Shown here piece by piece: positions 49,137 to 58,179 of a DNA stretch of 64,000 nt (position 1 is its first letter; each line of letters opens with the position of its first letter). The notes under the pieces are model-generated. The model did not search any database and had not been told where the DNA came from. It saw only the letters and a list, made by a program, of their open reading frames with translations. A program made the translations under genes and the position numbers. Origin of the DNA: Buchnera aphidicola (lineage in GTDB: Bacteria; Pseudomonadota; Gammaproteobacteria; Enterobacterales; Enterobacteriaceae); contig NZ_LT667500.1 of the NCBI RefSeq assembly GCF_900128725.1, positions 1 to 64,000 of the forward strand, given 5' to 3'.

Positions 49137-50552
49137 ATGAAAGTTAAAACAAGATTTTCTCCTAGTCCGACAGGTTTTTTACATATAGGCGGTGTACGAA
49201 CCGCTTTATATTCATGGTTATTTGCTCGTCAAAATAGCGGGTCATTTATTTTACGTATTGAAGATACAGATGATAAACGAGTCAATAAAGATTCTGTTCA
49301 TGATATTTTATCCGGATTAAAAAATTTAGAATTATTATGGGATGAGGGGCCTTTTTATCAGAGCCACCGATTAAAAATATATCAAGATATGATTAAATAT
49401 TTATTAAGAAAAGGTAAAGCATATAAATGTTATTGTTCTCCAGAGCGTCTAGAGTTATTGAGAAATCGTCAAATATTAAAAAAAGAAAAACCTAAATATG
49501 ACCAAAAATGTCGTAATTGTCATTTTTCTTTTAAAAAATCTAATGTGCCGTACGTGATCCGTTTTAAAAATCCTAACACAGGTTTTGTAGAGTTTATTGA
49601 TCAAGTGAGAGGAAGTGTATGTGTTCAAAATAAAGAATTAGATGATTTAATTCTTCAGCGATCTAATGGAATGCCCACTTATAATTTCTGTGTAATTGTC
49701 GATGACTGGCAAATGAATATCACTCATGTTATCCGAGGAGAGGATCATATTAATAATACCTCTAGACAGATTAATTTACTAAGAGCATTGGATGCCCCAA
49801 TTCCTATTTATGCGCATGCATCAATGATTTTAGATGCTCGGGGGAAAAAATTATCTAAACGAAATCATGTAATGAGCGTTACAAAATATTTTCAAGAAGG
49901 GTTTATTCCAGAGGCAATATTAAATTATATTTTACGGCTAGGCTGGTCTTATAAGGATAAAGAAATTTTTTCTATTGCAGAAATGATAGAATTATTTGAT
50001 TTAAAATCTATTAATAGGGCTCCTAGCGTTATTAATGAAAAAAAATTATTGTGGTTAAATCATCATTATTTAAAAATCTTACCAATTGAGAAGGTAAACT
50101 CTTATTTTGATTTATACTTGATGCGTAAGAATATTATTTTAGACAAGACAATAGATACGAAGAGTTTATTAAAAAATTTTTTGTTTCATCATAACACTTT
50201 TGAGGAATTTTTACGATTAAATTATTATTTTTATACAGATATATATCCAGATGATGTCAAAGATATTCAGTTATATGTTAGTGTAATGAACATAAAGATT
50301 TTAACTTACTTGTATAAGCAATTTTTTTTATTAAAAATATGGGACACAAACAATATTTCATTAGCAATAAAACAATCTGCATTAAAGTTTAATTTATTAT
50401 TTAAAGACATGGCAATTTTGCTGAGAATTAGTATAACTGGACAAAAAAATACCCCTAACATTTCTTCTATAGTTTTTTATATAGGAAAGCGCCTAGTCTT
50501 ATCTCGTATTAATAATTGTATTAGGTATATGAAGCATAAGCTTTCAGTTTAA
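49137..50552 (+). CDS. gltX: Glutamyl-tRNA synthetase
   Basis: Class I synthetase charging tRNA-Glu. 471 residues from the ATG at 49137, as in E. coli; the frame begins with a GTG two codons upstream, but GAGAG favours the ATG. Visible: FSPSPTGFLHIGG (HIGH motif), RIEDTD, zinc-type Cys residues in YKCYCS and KCRNCH (about 97-130), TYNFCVIVDDW, HVIRGEDHINNT, and the KMSKS-like GKKLSKRN (about 236-243). The anticodon-binding C-terminus is diverged but complete. A hairpin terminator follows at once. Confidence 0.97.
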   Translation: MKVKTRFSPSPTGFLHIGGVRTALYSWLFARQNSGSFILRIEDTDDKRVNKDSVHDILSGLKNLELLWDEGPFYQSHRLKIYQDMIKYLLRKGKAYKCYCSPERLELLRNRQILKKEKPKYDQKCRNCHFSFKKSNVPYVIRFKNPNTGFVEFIDQVRGSVCVQNKELDDLILQRSNGMPTYNFCVIVDDWQMNITHVIRGEDHINNTSRQINLLRALDAPIPIYAHASMILDARGKKLSKRNHVMSVTKYFQEGFIPEAILNYILRLGWSYKDKEIFSIAEMIELFDLKSINRAPSVINEKKLLWLNHHYLKILPIEKVNSYFDLYLMRKNIILDKTIDTKSLLKNFLFHHNTFEEFLRLNYYFYTDIYPDDVKDIQLYVSVMNIKILTYLYKQFFLLKIWDTNNISLAIKQSALKFNLLFKDMAILLRISITGQKNTPNISSIVFYIGKRLVLSRINNCIRYMKHKLSV

Positions 50553-50554
50553 AT

Positions 50555-50587
50555 ATATACATCATTATCAATAATAATGATGTATAT
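50555..50587 (+). terminator. gltX terminator
   Basis: A 14-bp perfect stem (ATATACATCATTAT / ATAATGATGTATAT) with a five-base loop begins three bases after the gltX stop and is followed by TTAATCTTG. Confidence 0.8.
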
Positions 50588-50728
50588 TTAATCTTGTTAA
50601 TGCAAATCAATGTATTGTTAATCTGCGATTAGTTATATGAAATTTTTATAAAATATTTTTAAATGTATTTTTGAGGTATGCGATGAAACAATTTTTTTAT
50701 TTACTATTTGGTAATATTAAAGAAAACA

Positions 50729-51004
50729 TTATATATTTATATTCATAATTTCTTGAAATATTTGAACTATTTTTTCTTGTACTTGTTGCAGCATTACGAA
50801 TTGGTGGGTTTGGTTTATTTTTTTTGTTGATGGATTTTGTTTAACATTAAGGTGATTATCTTTTTTTATTTTAGTTGGAATTATTGGTGTTTCTTGTAAT
50901 GTTTTGTTCAGTATTTTAAAAAAATTATTATTTTTCTGTTGATTGTTTCTTTGAACAGAATGCATCCATTTTATTGGTGAGCCGTGTGTACTATTTATTT
51001 TCAT
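50729..51004 (-). CDS. fliE: Flagellar hook-basal body protein FliE
   Basis: Small export-substrate protein joining the MS ring to the proximal rod. 91 residues (104 in E. coli), divergently transcribed from fliF as in enterics. Only the C-terminal third is clearly conserved: QFVMLQQVQEKIVQIFQEIMNINI aligns with the FliE C-terminal helix, in which the VQEKxVQAYQEVM pattern is diagnostic. The middle is Asn/Lys/Thr-rich and diverged. Position and the C-terminus make the assignment firm. Confidence 0.88.
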   Translation of the reverse strand: MKINSTHGSPIKWMHSVQRNNQQKNNNFFKILNKTLQETPIIPTKIKKDNHLNVKQNPSTKKINQTHQFVMLQQVQEKIVQIFQEIMNINI

Positions 51005-51179
51005 AGTTTTATTCCTTTTATCGGAAGATAAATTACATAATATATATTTTATATTATTATATAAATATAGTATATATTAAGACATACTTATATATTTCTA
51101 GGCACTACTATGTTTCTATTTTCATAGAGCTTTGTTATTCATTAATTGAATATCGCATTACAATTTTTAGGATAAAATT

Positions 51180-52835
51180 ATGGATTTTTTTAAAATATTA
51201 ATTATGAAAATTAAGTGCGCGCGGAATTTTTTTATATCTGTTGTATCGCATCGATTAAAATACGTTCTTTTAATCACCTTTATTCTCCTCTCTTCTATCT
51301 TTTCTCTTATGTCATGGTCTAGAAAAGTTGATTATGTAGTTTTATATGATTATTTATCGGATGCAGATAGTGCATGGGTAATTTCAAAATTAAAAGATAT
51401 GCATATTTCTTATAAGTTTCATAACTCTACTCGGACTTTATTAGTTCCAAGAGAAAAATTTGATGAATTGCGACTTTCTTTGATTAGTAATAATAATATT
51501 TTGGAAAAAAATAATGGTTTTGATTTATTGGATAAAGAAAAATGGGGTTTGAGTCCATTTCGAGAGCATATTAATTATTATAGAGGACTGGAAGGAGAGC
51601 TGTCAAAGACACTAGAGCGTATTTTTCCTGTTCAGCGCGCGCGGATACATTTAGTATGCAAGAAAGATACTGATTTTTTTCACAATACTGATGCTTCTTC
51701 TGCTTCTATTGTTGTAACTTTATTTCCTAACACGCAATTACAGCAAGAACAAGTAGATGCTATTATTTTATTGATATCTAGTAGCGTACCGCATTTATCA
51801 GCTGAGAATATTGTTTTAGTTGATCAATTTGGACATATTTTAAATAAATTAGATTTAAATCAGATTCAATTTTTTAAAAATCACCCGCATAAACAAATTT
51901 ATGCTTTAGAAGAGTATTATATTAATCGAATTAATAAAATTTTAGCTCCAGTTTATGGAATAAAAAATTTTATCGTCAATGTTTCTGCAGCTGTGCATTC
52001 GCATCACATAAATACTAAAAATGCTAATATAGAAAATTCCGATGCAAAAGTTTTTTTAGAGCATTTAAGCAAGCATAAACTACAATCTTTTTTGTTTCAT
52101 AATAGTTTTATTAAGTTTTTTGATTTAGTAAAAAAATCTTTTTTACATTTTTTAACGCGTTTTTTTGGCATCGATCTAATTGAAAATAAGATAGTAAAGT
52201 ATTTCAGTGCTAAGGATAATAGCGCATATAGCAAACAAATAATGTCTGTAAAGTATTCTCATTTACTAAATTTTAGTTCTTTTGTTGGAGAAGATAAAAA
52301 AACCTTGAAAGAAGCTGAATTAGCACATACGGATGATATTATTTTTTCTTCAGGTTTTAAAAGAGCTGATATTAAGAATTTAACTGTTACAATATTAATT
52401 AATTATAAACGAGATAATTTAGGTAAATTGATCCCTTTATCTACTCAAGAGTTGTTAACTATAAAAAAATTAGTCGCGTCTGTTATCGGTTTTTCGAAAG
52501 CAAGAGGTGATTGTATCAATGTGACTAATTATATGTTTTCTAGTGTAGTTAGTGCTCCTCATTCTTTCATGTTCCAAAAAAATGACAATCGCTGTATATA
52601 TTACATACTAGGATTTTTTTTGTTTTTTGGAATGAGTATATTATTTTTTCTTGTGCGATATCAGTATGATTTTAGTTTTTTTAAGACAAATAATATGTCG
52701 CGCAGCACGAATAAATTGCATATTGATAAATATGATTTTTTAAATAAAAAGAATTTTTTTATAAAACAAAATATGTTAAACAAAAGTCCGGATATTATTG
52801 AAAAAGTTATACGTTATTGGATAAGAAAAAAATGA
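51180..52835 (+). CDS. fliF: Flagellar MS-ring protein FliF
   Basis: Inner-membrane ring protein around which the basal body and export gate assemble. 551 residues (552 in E. coli). An N-terminal membrane helix (about 24-45), ring-building motif region (VVLYDYLSDADSAWVISKLKDM; VPREKFDELRLSLI; GFDLLDKEKWGLSPFREHINYYRGLEGELSKTLERI; ARIHLV), second membrane helix (about 468-490) and a cytoplasmic tail that should bind FliG. The tail is shortened in conservation but present. Its stop overlaps the fliG start (ATGA). Confidence 0.95.
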   Translation: MDFFKILIMKIKCARNFFISVVSHRLKYVLLITFILLSSIFSLMSWSRKVDYVVLYDYLSDADSAWVISKLKDMHISYKFHNSTRTLLVPREKFDELRLSLISNNNILEKNNGFDLLDKEKWGLSPFREHINYYRGLEGELSKTLERIFPVQRARIHLVCKKDTDFFHNTDASSASIVVTLFPNTQLQQEQVDAIILLISSSVPHLSAENIVLVDQFGHILNKLDLNQIQFFKNHPHKQIYALEEYYINRINKILAPVYGIKNFIVNVSAAVHSHHINTKNANIENSDAKVFLEHLSKHKLQSFLFHNSFIKFFDLVKKSFLHFLTRFFGIDLIENKIVKYFSAKDNSAYSKQIMSVKYSHLLNFSSFVGEDKKTLKEAELAHTDDIIFSSGFKRADIKNLTVTILINYKRDNLGKLIPLSTQELLTIKKLVASVIGFSKARGDCINVTNYMFSSVVSAPHSFMFQKNDNRCIYYILGFFLFFGMSILFFLVRYQYDFSFFKTNNMSRSTNKLHIDKYDFLNKKNFFIKQNMLNKSPDIIEKVIRYWIRKK

Positions 52836-53809
52836 TGGATTTAAATGGTGTACAAAAAAGCGCTTTATTGTTAATATCTATGGATTTAAAAGAAACTATT
52901 TCTGTATTAAAAAATTTTACTGATTTAGAAATAAAATTACTCTTAGATACTATTATTGCGTTTGATAATGATATTTTTAAATATTCTGATATTATTGTAC
53001 ATGAGTTTTACGATACTTTGAGAAAAAACAAAATTTTTAATTTTGATGCTAATACGCGTATATTAAAAATTTTAGCAAAAACTATAGGTGAAGATAAATC
53101 GCATAGATTATTAAAAGATAGTTTACTTCAGCGTTCCTTTTTATATAATATTTCTATGCTCGAGTTATTAAGCGCAAAAGATATTTTTGTGTTACTTCAG
53201 CAAGAAAATTTATATATTGTTTCTGCTGTATTAACATATATAAAAGATAATTTATCTATACAGATTTTAGCTTTATTTCACAAAAATCTAAGAGACGATA
53301 TTTTACAAGCTTTAGGTAATTTTTCTGGTTTAAATTATTCTGGTTTTTTTGAATTAAATAAAATAATTTCTGGTTTTCTCTACCAACATGATTTTATTTC
53401 TGTAGAAGAAAAAAGAATTAATAAAATTTCAAAAATATTGTTTACTTTTGAGAGTAACAACATTATACAGCTTGTCAGAAAAATAAAGACATCATGTCCG
53501 TTTCTTGTCAAGAAAGTAATCAGTCGATATTTTCAATTACAACATATTGCGTGCATGAGTAATGATGATGTAAAATTTATTATAAACAATGTAGACATAT
53601 GTCAAATATATATATTATTAAAACACATGCATAAAGAAGTAAAAAATAAATTTATTTCAAATATGTCTCCAGCAGAATACAAAGGTTTTCAAAAATATTT
53701 TTTAAAAGATCGAAAAATTACTTTTGCAAAAATATACTTACAAAAAAATTTGTTACTTACAAAAATTAAAAATTTTATAAGAAATGGTAAAATATTTAGA
53801 GATAAATAG
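52832..53809 (+). CDS. fliG: Flagellar switch protein FliG, torque residues lost
   Basis: Rotor/C-ring protein bound to FliF. 325 residues from the ATG at 52832 that overlaps the fliF stop (331 in E. coli). The N-terminal part (VQKSALLLISM, about 7-17) aligns with family LTGKQRAALLLASLG. In the C-terminal domain the segment after KFISNMS, where E. coli carries Arg281, Asp288 and Asp289 that interact with the stator, reads PAEYKGFQKYFL, without these charges. So a role in rotation is unlikely, while holding FliF and the export complex remains possible. The whole protein is diverged. Confidence 0.9.
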   Translation: MMDLNGVQKSALLLISMDLKETISVLKNFTDLEIKLLLDTIIAFDNDIFKYSDIIVHEFYDTLRKNKIFNFDANTRILKILAKTIGEDKSHRLLKDSLLQRSFLYNISMLELLSAKDIFVLLQQENLYIVSAVLTYIKDNLSIQILALFHKNLRDDILQALGNFSGLNYSGFFELNKIISGFLYQHDFISVEEKRINKISKILFTFESNNIIQLVRKIKTSCPFLVKKVISRYFQLQHIACMSNDDVKFIINNVDICQIYILLKHMHKEVKNKFISNMSPAEYKGFQKYFLKDRKITFAKIYLQKNLLLTKIKNFIRNGKIFRDK

Positions 53810-53823
53810 AGGATATTCTAGGC

Positions 53824-54513
53824 ATGAAAAAAAATATAGATCTTGATATTTGGAAAAAATGGCAACCCAATCTGTTTAGTAAGAGATTTCGCGTTTTTGA
53901 TTCCGATAATACAAAAGGGTCCCAGAAATTATTTCCTGCTTTTACTGCAGAAAAAAAAAAAAATAATGAAACGAATACGTATTCTCAAATATATAAAAAA
54001 GGATACGATCGGGGATTAAAAAAAGGATATCAACAAGGTTATCAAATTGGCTGGTTACAATGTTTTTCTTGGTCGGAAAACCCTTCTTTAGAGAAACACA
54101 TAAGCCTTATTTATCTTCAGTACGCTAGTGTACTAAAAAAATTTAAATCTGCTATATATGACTTTAGTAGCATTTTTTCACAACATTTAATGCGAGTTGT
54201 ACTAAATATATCGAAAATTTTAATAGATGATCTTTTTTTGATTAATAAAAGTTATTTAATTAAAAAAATCGAGCACCTTGTTCGACAGTCACGATACGCG
54301 TTTCAAAAGTTACAGTTACACGTTCACCCCAAGAATTATCATATAATCAATAAAAATTTTGGAACATTAATGGGTTCGTATGGATGGACAATTATTTTAG
54401 ATAAAAATATTGACGTTAATAGTTATCGCGTTATTACGGAAGAAGGAGAGGTAGATTCTACGCTTCAATCTTTTTGGAAGAATGTACATAATATAGCCAA
54501 TTTATCGGATTAA
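53824..54513 (+). CDS. fliH: Flagellar export ATPase regulator FliH
   Basis: Stator of the export ATPase FliI. 229 residues (228 in E. coli). Begins with a WxxWxP-type motif (WKKWQPNLF), which in Salmonella docks FliH to FlhA. A Gly-rich repeat segment (YKKGYDRGLKKGYQQGYQIGW, about 57-77) corresponds to the GxxxG repeats of FliH; then comes the V-ATPase E-like C-terminal domain. A run of 13 A at 53951-53963 is in frame. Lies between fliG and fliI. Confidence 0.92.
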   Translation: MKKNIDLDIWKKWQPNLFSKRFRVFDSDNTKGSQKLFPAFTAEKKKNNETNTYSQIYKKGYDRGLKKGYQQGYQIGWLQCFSWSENPSLEKHISLIYLQYASVLKKFKSAIYDFSSIFSQHLMRVVLNISKILIDDLFLINKSYLIKKIEHLVRQSRYAFQKLQLHVHPKNYHIINKNFGTLMGSYGWTIILDKNIDVNSYRVITEEGEVDSTLQSFWKNVHNIANLSD

Positions 54514-54518
54514 GATAT

Positions 54519-55892
54519 ATGAACTTGTTGTTAAAAATATGGTTTGATAAAATTAATCAATTTGAGAAAAATATGCCTTTAATTTCTTGTGATCAATATA
54601 TTGGTCGAGTTTTGGGAATAAATAATTCTGTTATTGAGGCGACTGGGATATATTATCCGATAGGCAGTTTCTGTCTAGTCGAGCAGATATATAAAAAAAA
54701 TTTATCTTTTATTGCCTGCAAAGTGATTAGTTTTAAAAAAAAGTCAGTATTTTTAGTTCCCATTCAAAATCTAGATGGTATTTTTCCAGGAGCTAGGGTT
54801 TTTTCTCAATATTATGTGAATCATAATACAGCTGTTTACGACTCATTGCCGTTTAGTGCTGCTTTATTAGGCCGAGTTCTGGACGGTTTTGGTCGTCCAT
54901 TAGATGATTTAGGAAAAATTTATGCAAAGAAAAAGACTTTTAATTTTTTTACAAAACCTATCAATCCATTAAAAAGGAAGCCTATTACAGAAATTTTAGA
55001 TACTGGAGTTCGAGCTATTAATAGTTTATTAACTGTTGGCAAAGGTCAAAGAATGGGTATCTTCTCCTCTCCCGGAATCGGTAAAAGCACGCTTCTAGGC
55101 ATGATGTCTCGGCATACTGATGCAGATGTTATTGTTGTTTCTTTAGTTGGAGAAAGGGGCAGAGAGGTAAAAGATTTTCTTAATAATGTTTTGGGCGAGA
55201 AAAGCTTAAAGAGATCAGTAGTTATTGTTTCTCCCGCGGATGCTTCATCTATGTTTAAAATCCAATCAGTGCAGTACGCAACTGCAATAGCAGAATATTT
55301 CTGCAAAAGAAATAATCATGTATTATTAATAGTTGATTCATTGACGCGATATGCTATGGCGTATAGAGAATTATCTAATTCTATGAGCGAAATTCCTGTA
55401 TTAAAAGGATACCCGGCTTCTATTTTTTCCAATATCCCGTATCTAATTGAGCGAACTGGCAATATAGTTTCCGGAAAAGGCTCGATTACTTCTTTTTATA
55501 CAATTCTTACTGAAGGAGATGAATATAATGACCCCATATTAGATATAGCAAAATCTGTATTGGACGGGCATATTGTTTTATCAAGCACTTTATCGGAATC
55601 AGGCCACTATCCAGCTATTAATATTGAAAAATCAATTAGTAGATCAATGCACTCTATAGTGCATAATGTTCCTTATACTAACGCAATATATATTAAAAAA
55701 TTAATTTCATGTTATTATAATAATTATGATTTGATTAATTTAGGCGTTTATTCTTCCGGTAATAACCTGTTATTAGACGATGCGATTAAAATATGGCCTA
55801 AAATAGAAAAATTTTTACAACAAAAATTTTTAGATCGCTGTACATATTGTCATTCTATTTTAGAGCTAGAGAAATTAATAAAAGAAATTTAA
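54519..55892 (+). CDS. fliI: Flagellum-specific export ATP synthase FliI
   Basis: Hexameric ATPase of the type III export apparatus. 457 residues (457 in E. coli). Walker A SSPGIGKSTLLG (about 185-196), VVSLVGERGREVKDFL, Walker B region HVLLIVDSLTRYAMAYRELS, GSITSFYTILTEGDEYNDPI and DGHIVLSSTLSESGHYPAINIEKSISR. All nucleotide-binding motifs are intact, the best-conserved protein of the flagellar cluster. Five bases separate it from fliH. Confidence 0.97.
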   Translation: MNLLLKIWFDKINQFEKNMPLISCDQYIGRVLGINNSVIEATGIYYPIGSFCLVEQIYKKNLSFIACKVISFKKKSVFLVPIQNLDGIFPGARVFSQYYVNHNTAVYDSLPFSAALLGRVLDGFGRPLDDLGKIYAKKKTFNFFTKPINPLKRKPITEILDTGVRAINSLLTVGKGQRMGIFSSPGIGKSTLLGMMSRHTDADVIVVSLVGERGREVKDFLNNVLGEKSLKRSVVIVSPADASSMFKIQSVQYATAIAEYFCKRNNHVLLIVDSLTRYAMAYRELSNSMSEIPVLKGYPASIFSNIPYLIERTGNIVSGKGSITSFYTILTEGDEYNDPILDIAKSVLDGHIVLSSTLSESGHYPAINIEKSISRSMHSIVHNVPYTNAIYIKKLISCYYNNYDLINLGVYSSGNNLLLDDAIKIWPKIEKFLQQKFLDRCTYCHSILELEKLIKEI

Positions 55893-55910
55893 TTTTTATT
55901 GGAGAATAAT

Positions 55911-56356
55911 ATGAAATTTAATATGTCTAAAATTGCTATATTTAAAAAAAAATAGAAATAAATATTCAAGAAAATGCTAATAAAATTTTAATGTATAAGA
56001 AACAACAAGAGATAATCAAAGAACATTTGTTGCAATTGCAAAAATACCAAGAGCAGTATAATTTTTTTTTATATCAACGATATTCCTCTGGTTCTGAGCA
56101 ATATTTCATTCAACTATATATAAATTTCTTATTAATGCTTCAAAGATTAATCATGAAGCAAAAGTTTTGGATAAATGATTATCAACGTAAAATTCAAAGA
56201 AAGCTATTAATATATCGTCAGTTATATCGAAATTTACAAAAGTGGAAGATTTTAGAATCACGTTATTTGAAACGTATTGAACAGACACGTAGATTAACAG
56301 AGCAACGCGAAGATAATATTGCATGTTTGAATATTTATAACTTCTACAAAATTTAA
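55911..56356 (+). CDS. fliJ: Flagellar export protein FliJ, frameshifted at an A9 run
   Basis: Central stalk of the FliI ATPase. The ATG at 55911, with GGAG ten bases before, opens a frame that reads MKFNMSKIAIFKKK and ends at TAG (55953) directly after nine A (55944-55952). Adding one A continues as IEINIQENANKILMYKKQQ into the 121-codon frame starting with ATG at 55991. The joined product is about 148 residues, matching E. coli FliJ (147), and is a Lys/Gln-rich coiled coil. Without slippage only the internal 121-residue part could be made. Position directly after fliI supports the name. Confidence 0.82.
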
Positions 56357-56423
56357 TAAATTTTATAACCAATATATTTTTTTTATTTTTTGTGTTAGCG
56401 ATAATACGAAATGCGAACATCAT

Positions 56424-57128
56424 ATGTTCATAGAAAAATATATTTCAACTTATATGTATATGAAACGAAAGAAATTAATGAATTCATCTCATGAGTTAAA
56501 AGATTCGCTTAAATTATCTCGGAAAAAAATTTTTAATCGCATAAATTTTATTAACTTTTTCTTAAAAAAAAAACAATCTTTTTTTCAAGATTTATTTAAT
56601 GATTTTTGTTTATCTTTTAAAAAAAAATTTGAAAGTTATTTTTCTAGTTATATTTCTATAAAACTTTTACAGGTTTGTGTAGATTATTATTATAAGAATA
56701 ATTGTTGTGAACGCTTGCAATATAGAGGTAAACGTTTTTTTTTCAATGACGACATAACTCCAGGCTTATTGCTTATTAAAAATGATTTCTTTTTTATGTT
56801 TGTCCAACGACTATTTGGAAATCATGCAGATAATTTGTATAATCGAGATTCTAGCAAACACTTGACATTAAACGAAATGAATATTTTAGAGCTTTTGTTT
56901 GAAAACATTTTTTTTATCCTGAACAAAACAACTAAAAATGTTTTTGGAATATTTCAGTTTAATCGAGAAAAATGTATAGAGCTGAATTACTTGGTATGTC
57001 AGCAATTTTTTCATTTTTCTTATGCTTGTTTTATTTTTCAAATACATTCACAAAATAAAGAGCATTTTTTAAAAATTTATATACCCTATAAGAGAGTGAT
57101 GGATTGTTATAAAAATTTTAGTGAATAA
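56424..57128 (+). CDS. fliM: Truncated flagellar switch protein FliM
   Basis: C-ring protein. Only 234 residues against 334 in E. coli. The middle, CheC-like domain is recognisable (FCLSFKKKFESYFSS..ISIKLLQVC; LLLIKNDFFFMFVQRLFGNHADN; LTLNEMNILELLFENIF; LKIYIPYKRVMDC). The N-terminal CheY-binding motif is missing and the protein stops just before the C-terminal SpoA domain that pairs with FliN. The 240 bases to fliN do not encode that domain. No clear ribosome-binding site. fliK and fliL, which lie before fliM in E. coli, are absent. Either a vestige or a minimal scaffold. Confidence 0.82.
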   Translation: MFIEKYISTYMYMKRKKLMNSSHELKDSLKLSRKKIFNRINFINFFLKKKQSFFQDLFNDFCLSFKKKFESYFSSYISIKLLQVCVDYYYKNNCCERLQYRGKRFFFNDDITPGLLLIKNDFFFMFVQRLFGNHADNLYNRDSSKHLTLNEMNILELLFENIFFILNKTTKNVFGIFQFNREKCIELNYLVCQQFFHFSYACFIFQIHSQNKEHFLKIYIPYKRVMDCYKNFSE

Positions 57129-57367
57129 GATTTTTTAAAAAAATTTTTGATAGATTAAGTCATACGTGCGCGATATTGTTGGTTTTTTAATTATTTTTCT
57201 TTGACAGTTTAAGGATCTGTTTTATACCCCGCTGGGTACTAAGGGGATCGTATTCATAGATATTAGCAAGGAACCTAAGTCTTATTAACTTTTTTTTGAT
57301 TTTTATAATATAGATTAAAACATAAAAAGGTTTTAAATTTTTAATCAACCCTTATAGGAGCTGAATA

Positions 57368-57751
57368 ATGCAAGAACAAAATAAATACATTGATAATCAT
57401 ATTAAAGATAAAGAGTTGAATAATAGTTCTTTAAAAGAAAATATTAGCGGTATTCAAGAAAATAATGTAGAAAAAAAAAACCTAGATGTTAAGTGTAATA
57501 ATAGAATTGAGAATAATTCTTTATTATATAATGCATCGGTGATGTCTATTCCAATATATATTACAATTGAATTGGGTAAAAAAAAACTTACTATTCAAGA
57601 ATTATTAAAATTATCGAGAGGATCTATTTTAGAGCTAGAGGACAAGGTAGATGAACCATTAAATATTATTGTGAATAATCGCCTCATTGCCTTAGGCGAA
57701 CTAGTTGTTCATAAGGAAAAATACGGCGTGCGCATTATAAAATTAGTATAA
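57368..57751 (+). CDS. fliN: Flagellar C-ring protein FliN
   Basis: SpoA-domain protein that with FliM forms the C-ring and docks FliH-FliI. 127 residues (137 in E. coli). Asn/Lys-rich N-terminus, then the conserved SpoA domain: MSIPIYITIELGKKKLTIQELLKLSRGSILELEDKVDEPLNIIVNNRLIALGELVVHKEKYGVRI. Preceded by TAGGAG. It is better conserved than FliM, which fits a role in export-ATPase docking. Confidence 0.95.
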   Translation: MQEQNKYIDNHIKDKELNNSSLKENISGIQENNVEKKNLDVKCNNRIENNSLLYNASVMSIPIYITIELGKKKLTIQELLKLSRGSILELEDKVDEPLNIIVNNRLIALGELVVHKEKYGVRIIKLV

Positions 57752-58179
57752 AGTCTTGAAAAAATATTTGAACAGTATGAATAATAATTTAAGATAAATA
57801 ATTAGCTCTAATTAAAATAAAAGTATGATATAAAATATAAAACTAGAGTGATTAGCTTTATCACCGGGTATTAAATATTTTTTCATTATTTTTTTTATTT
57901 TTATTTTTATAAAAATATTTAAAAAATTTTTTTGGAGTCACGATGCTAGAAATATGTATGTAATTAATAAAATATATTGAAGTGTTACTTAATATTTTGA
58001 AGTTCTTTTTGTGAGTAATATTACAAGTTTATTAGGTATAACGGAATGCATAATGAGTATTATTTTTTTGTGTATCACGTTTGCCCTAAAATTATGTTAT
58101 AAAAGATAAAAATATTTATTCCTAAACAGTTATTGAATAGATTCTACACAATAGAATATTGATTTCAGCGAGAGGTTTG
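57752..58179. other. 428-base spacer between fliN and fliP
   Basis: No intact gene. E. coli has fliO here. GGAGTCACG followed by ATG at 57942 opens only six codons, and an ATG frame near 58053 gives about 18 hydrophobic codons (SIIFLCITFALKLC); either may be a trace of a lost membrane protein such as fliO, but the evidence is weak. GAGAGG at 58170-58175 is the fliP ribosome-binding site. Confidence 0.45.

Noticed and set aside
50682..50750. Short plus-strand ATG frame after gltX
   Set aside because: About 22 codons overlapping the fliE 3' end; AT-rich composition explains it.
57200..57290. GC-richer patch between fliM and fliN as a possible SpoA remnant
   Set aside because: I translated the patch in several frames and found no convincing match to the FliM C-terminus.
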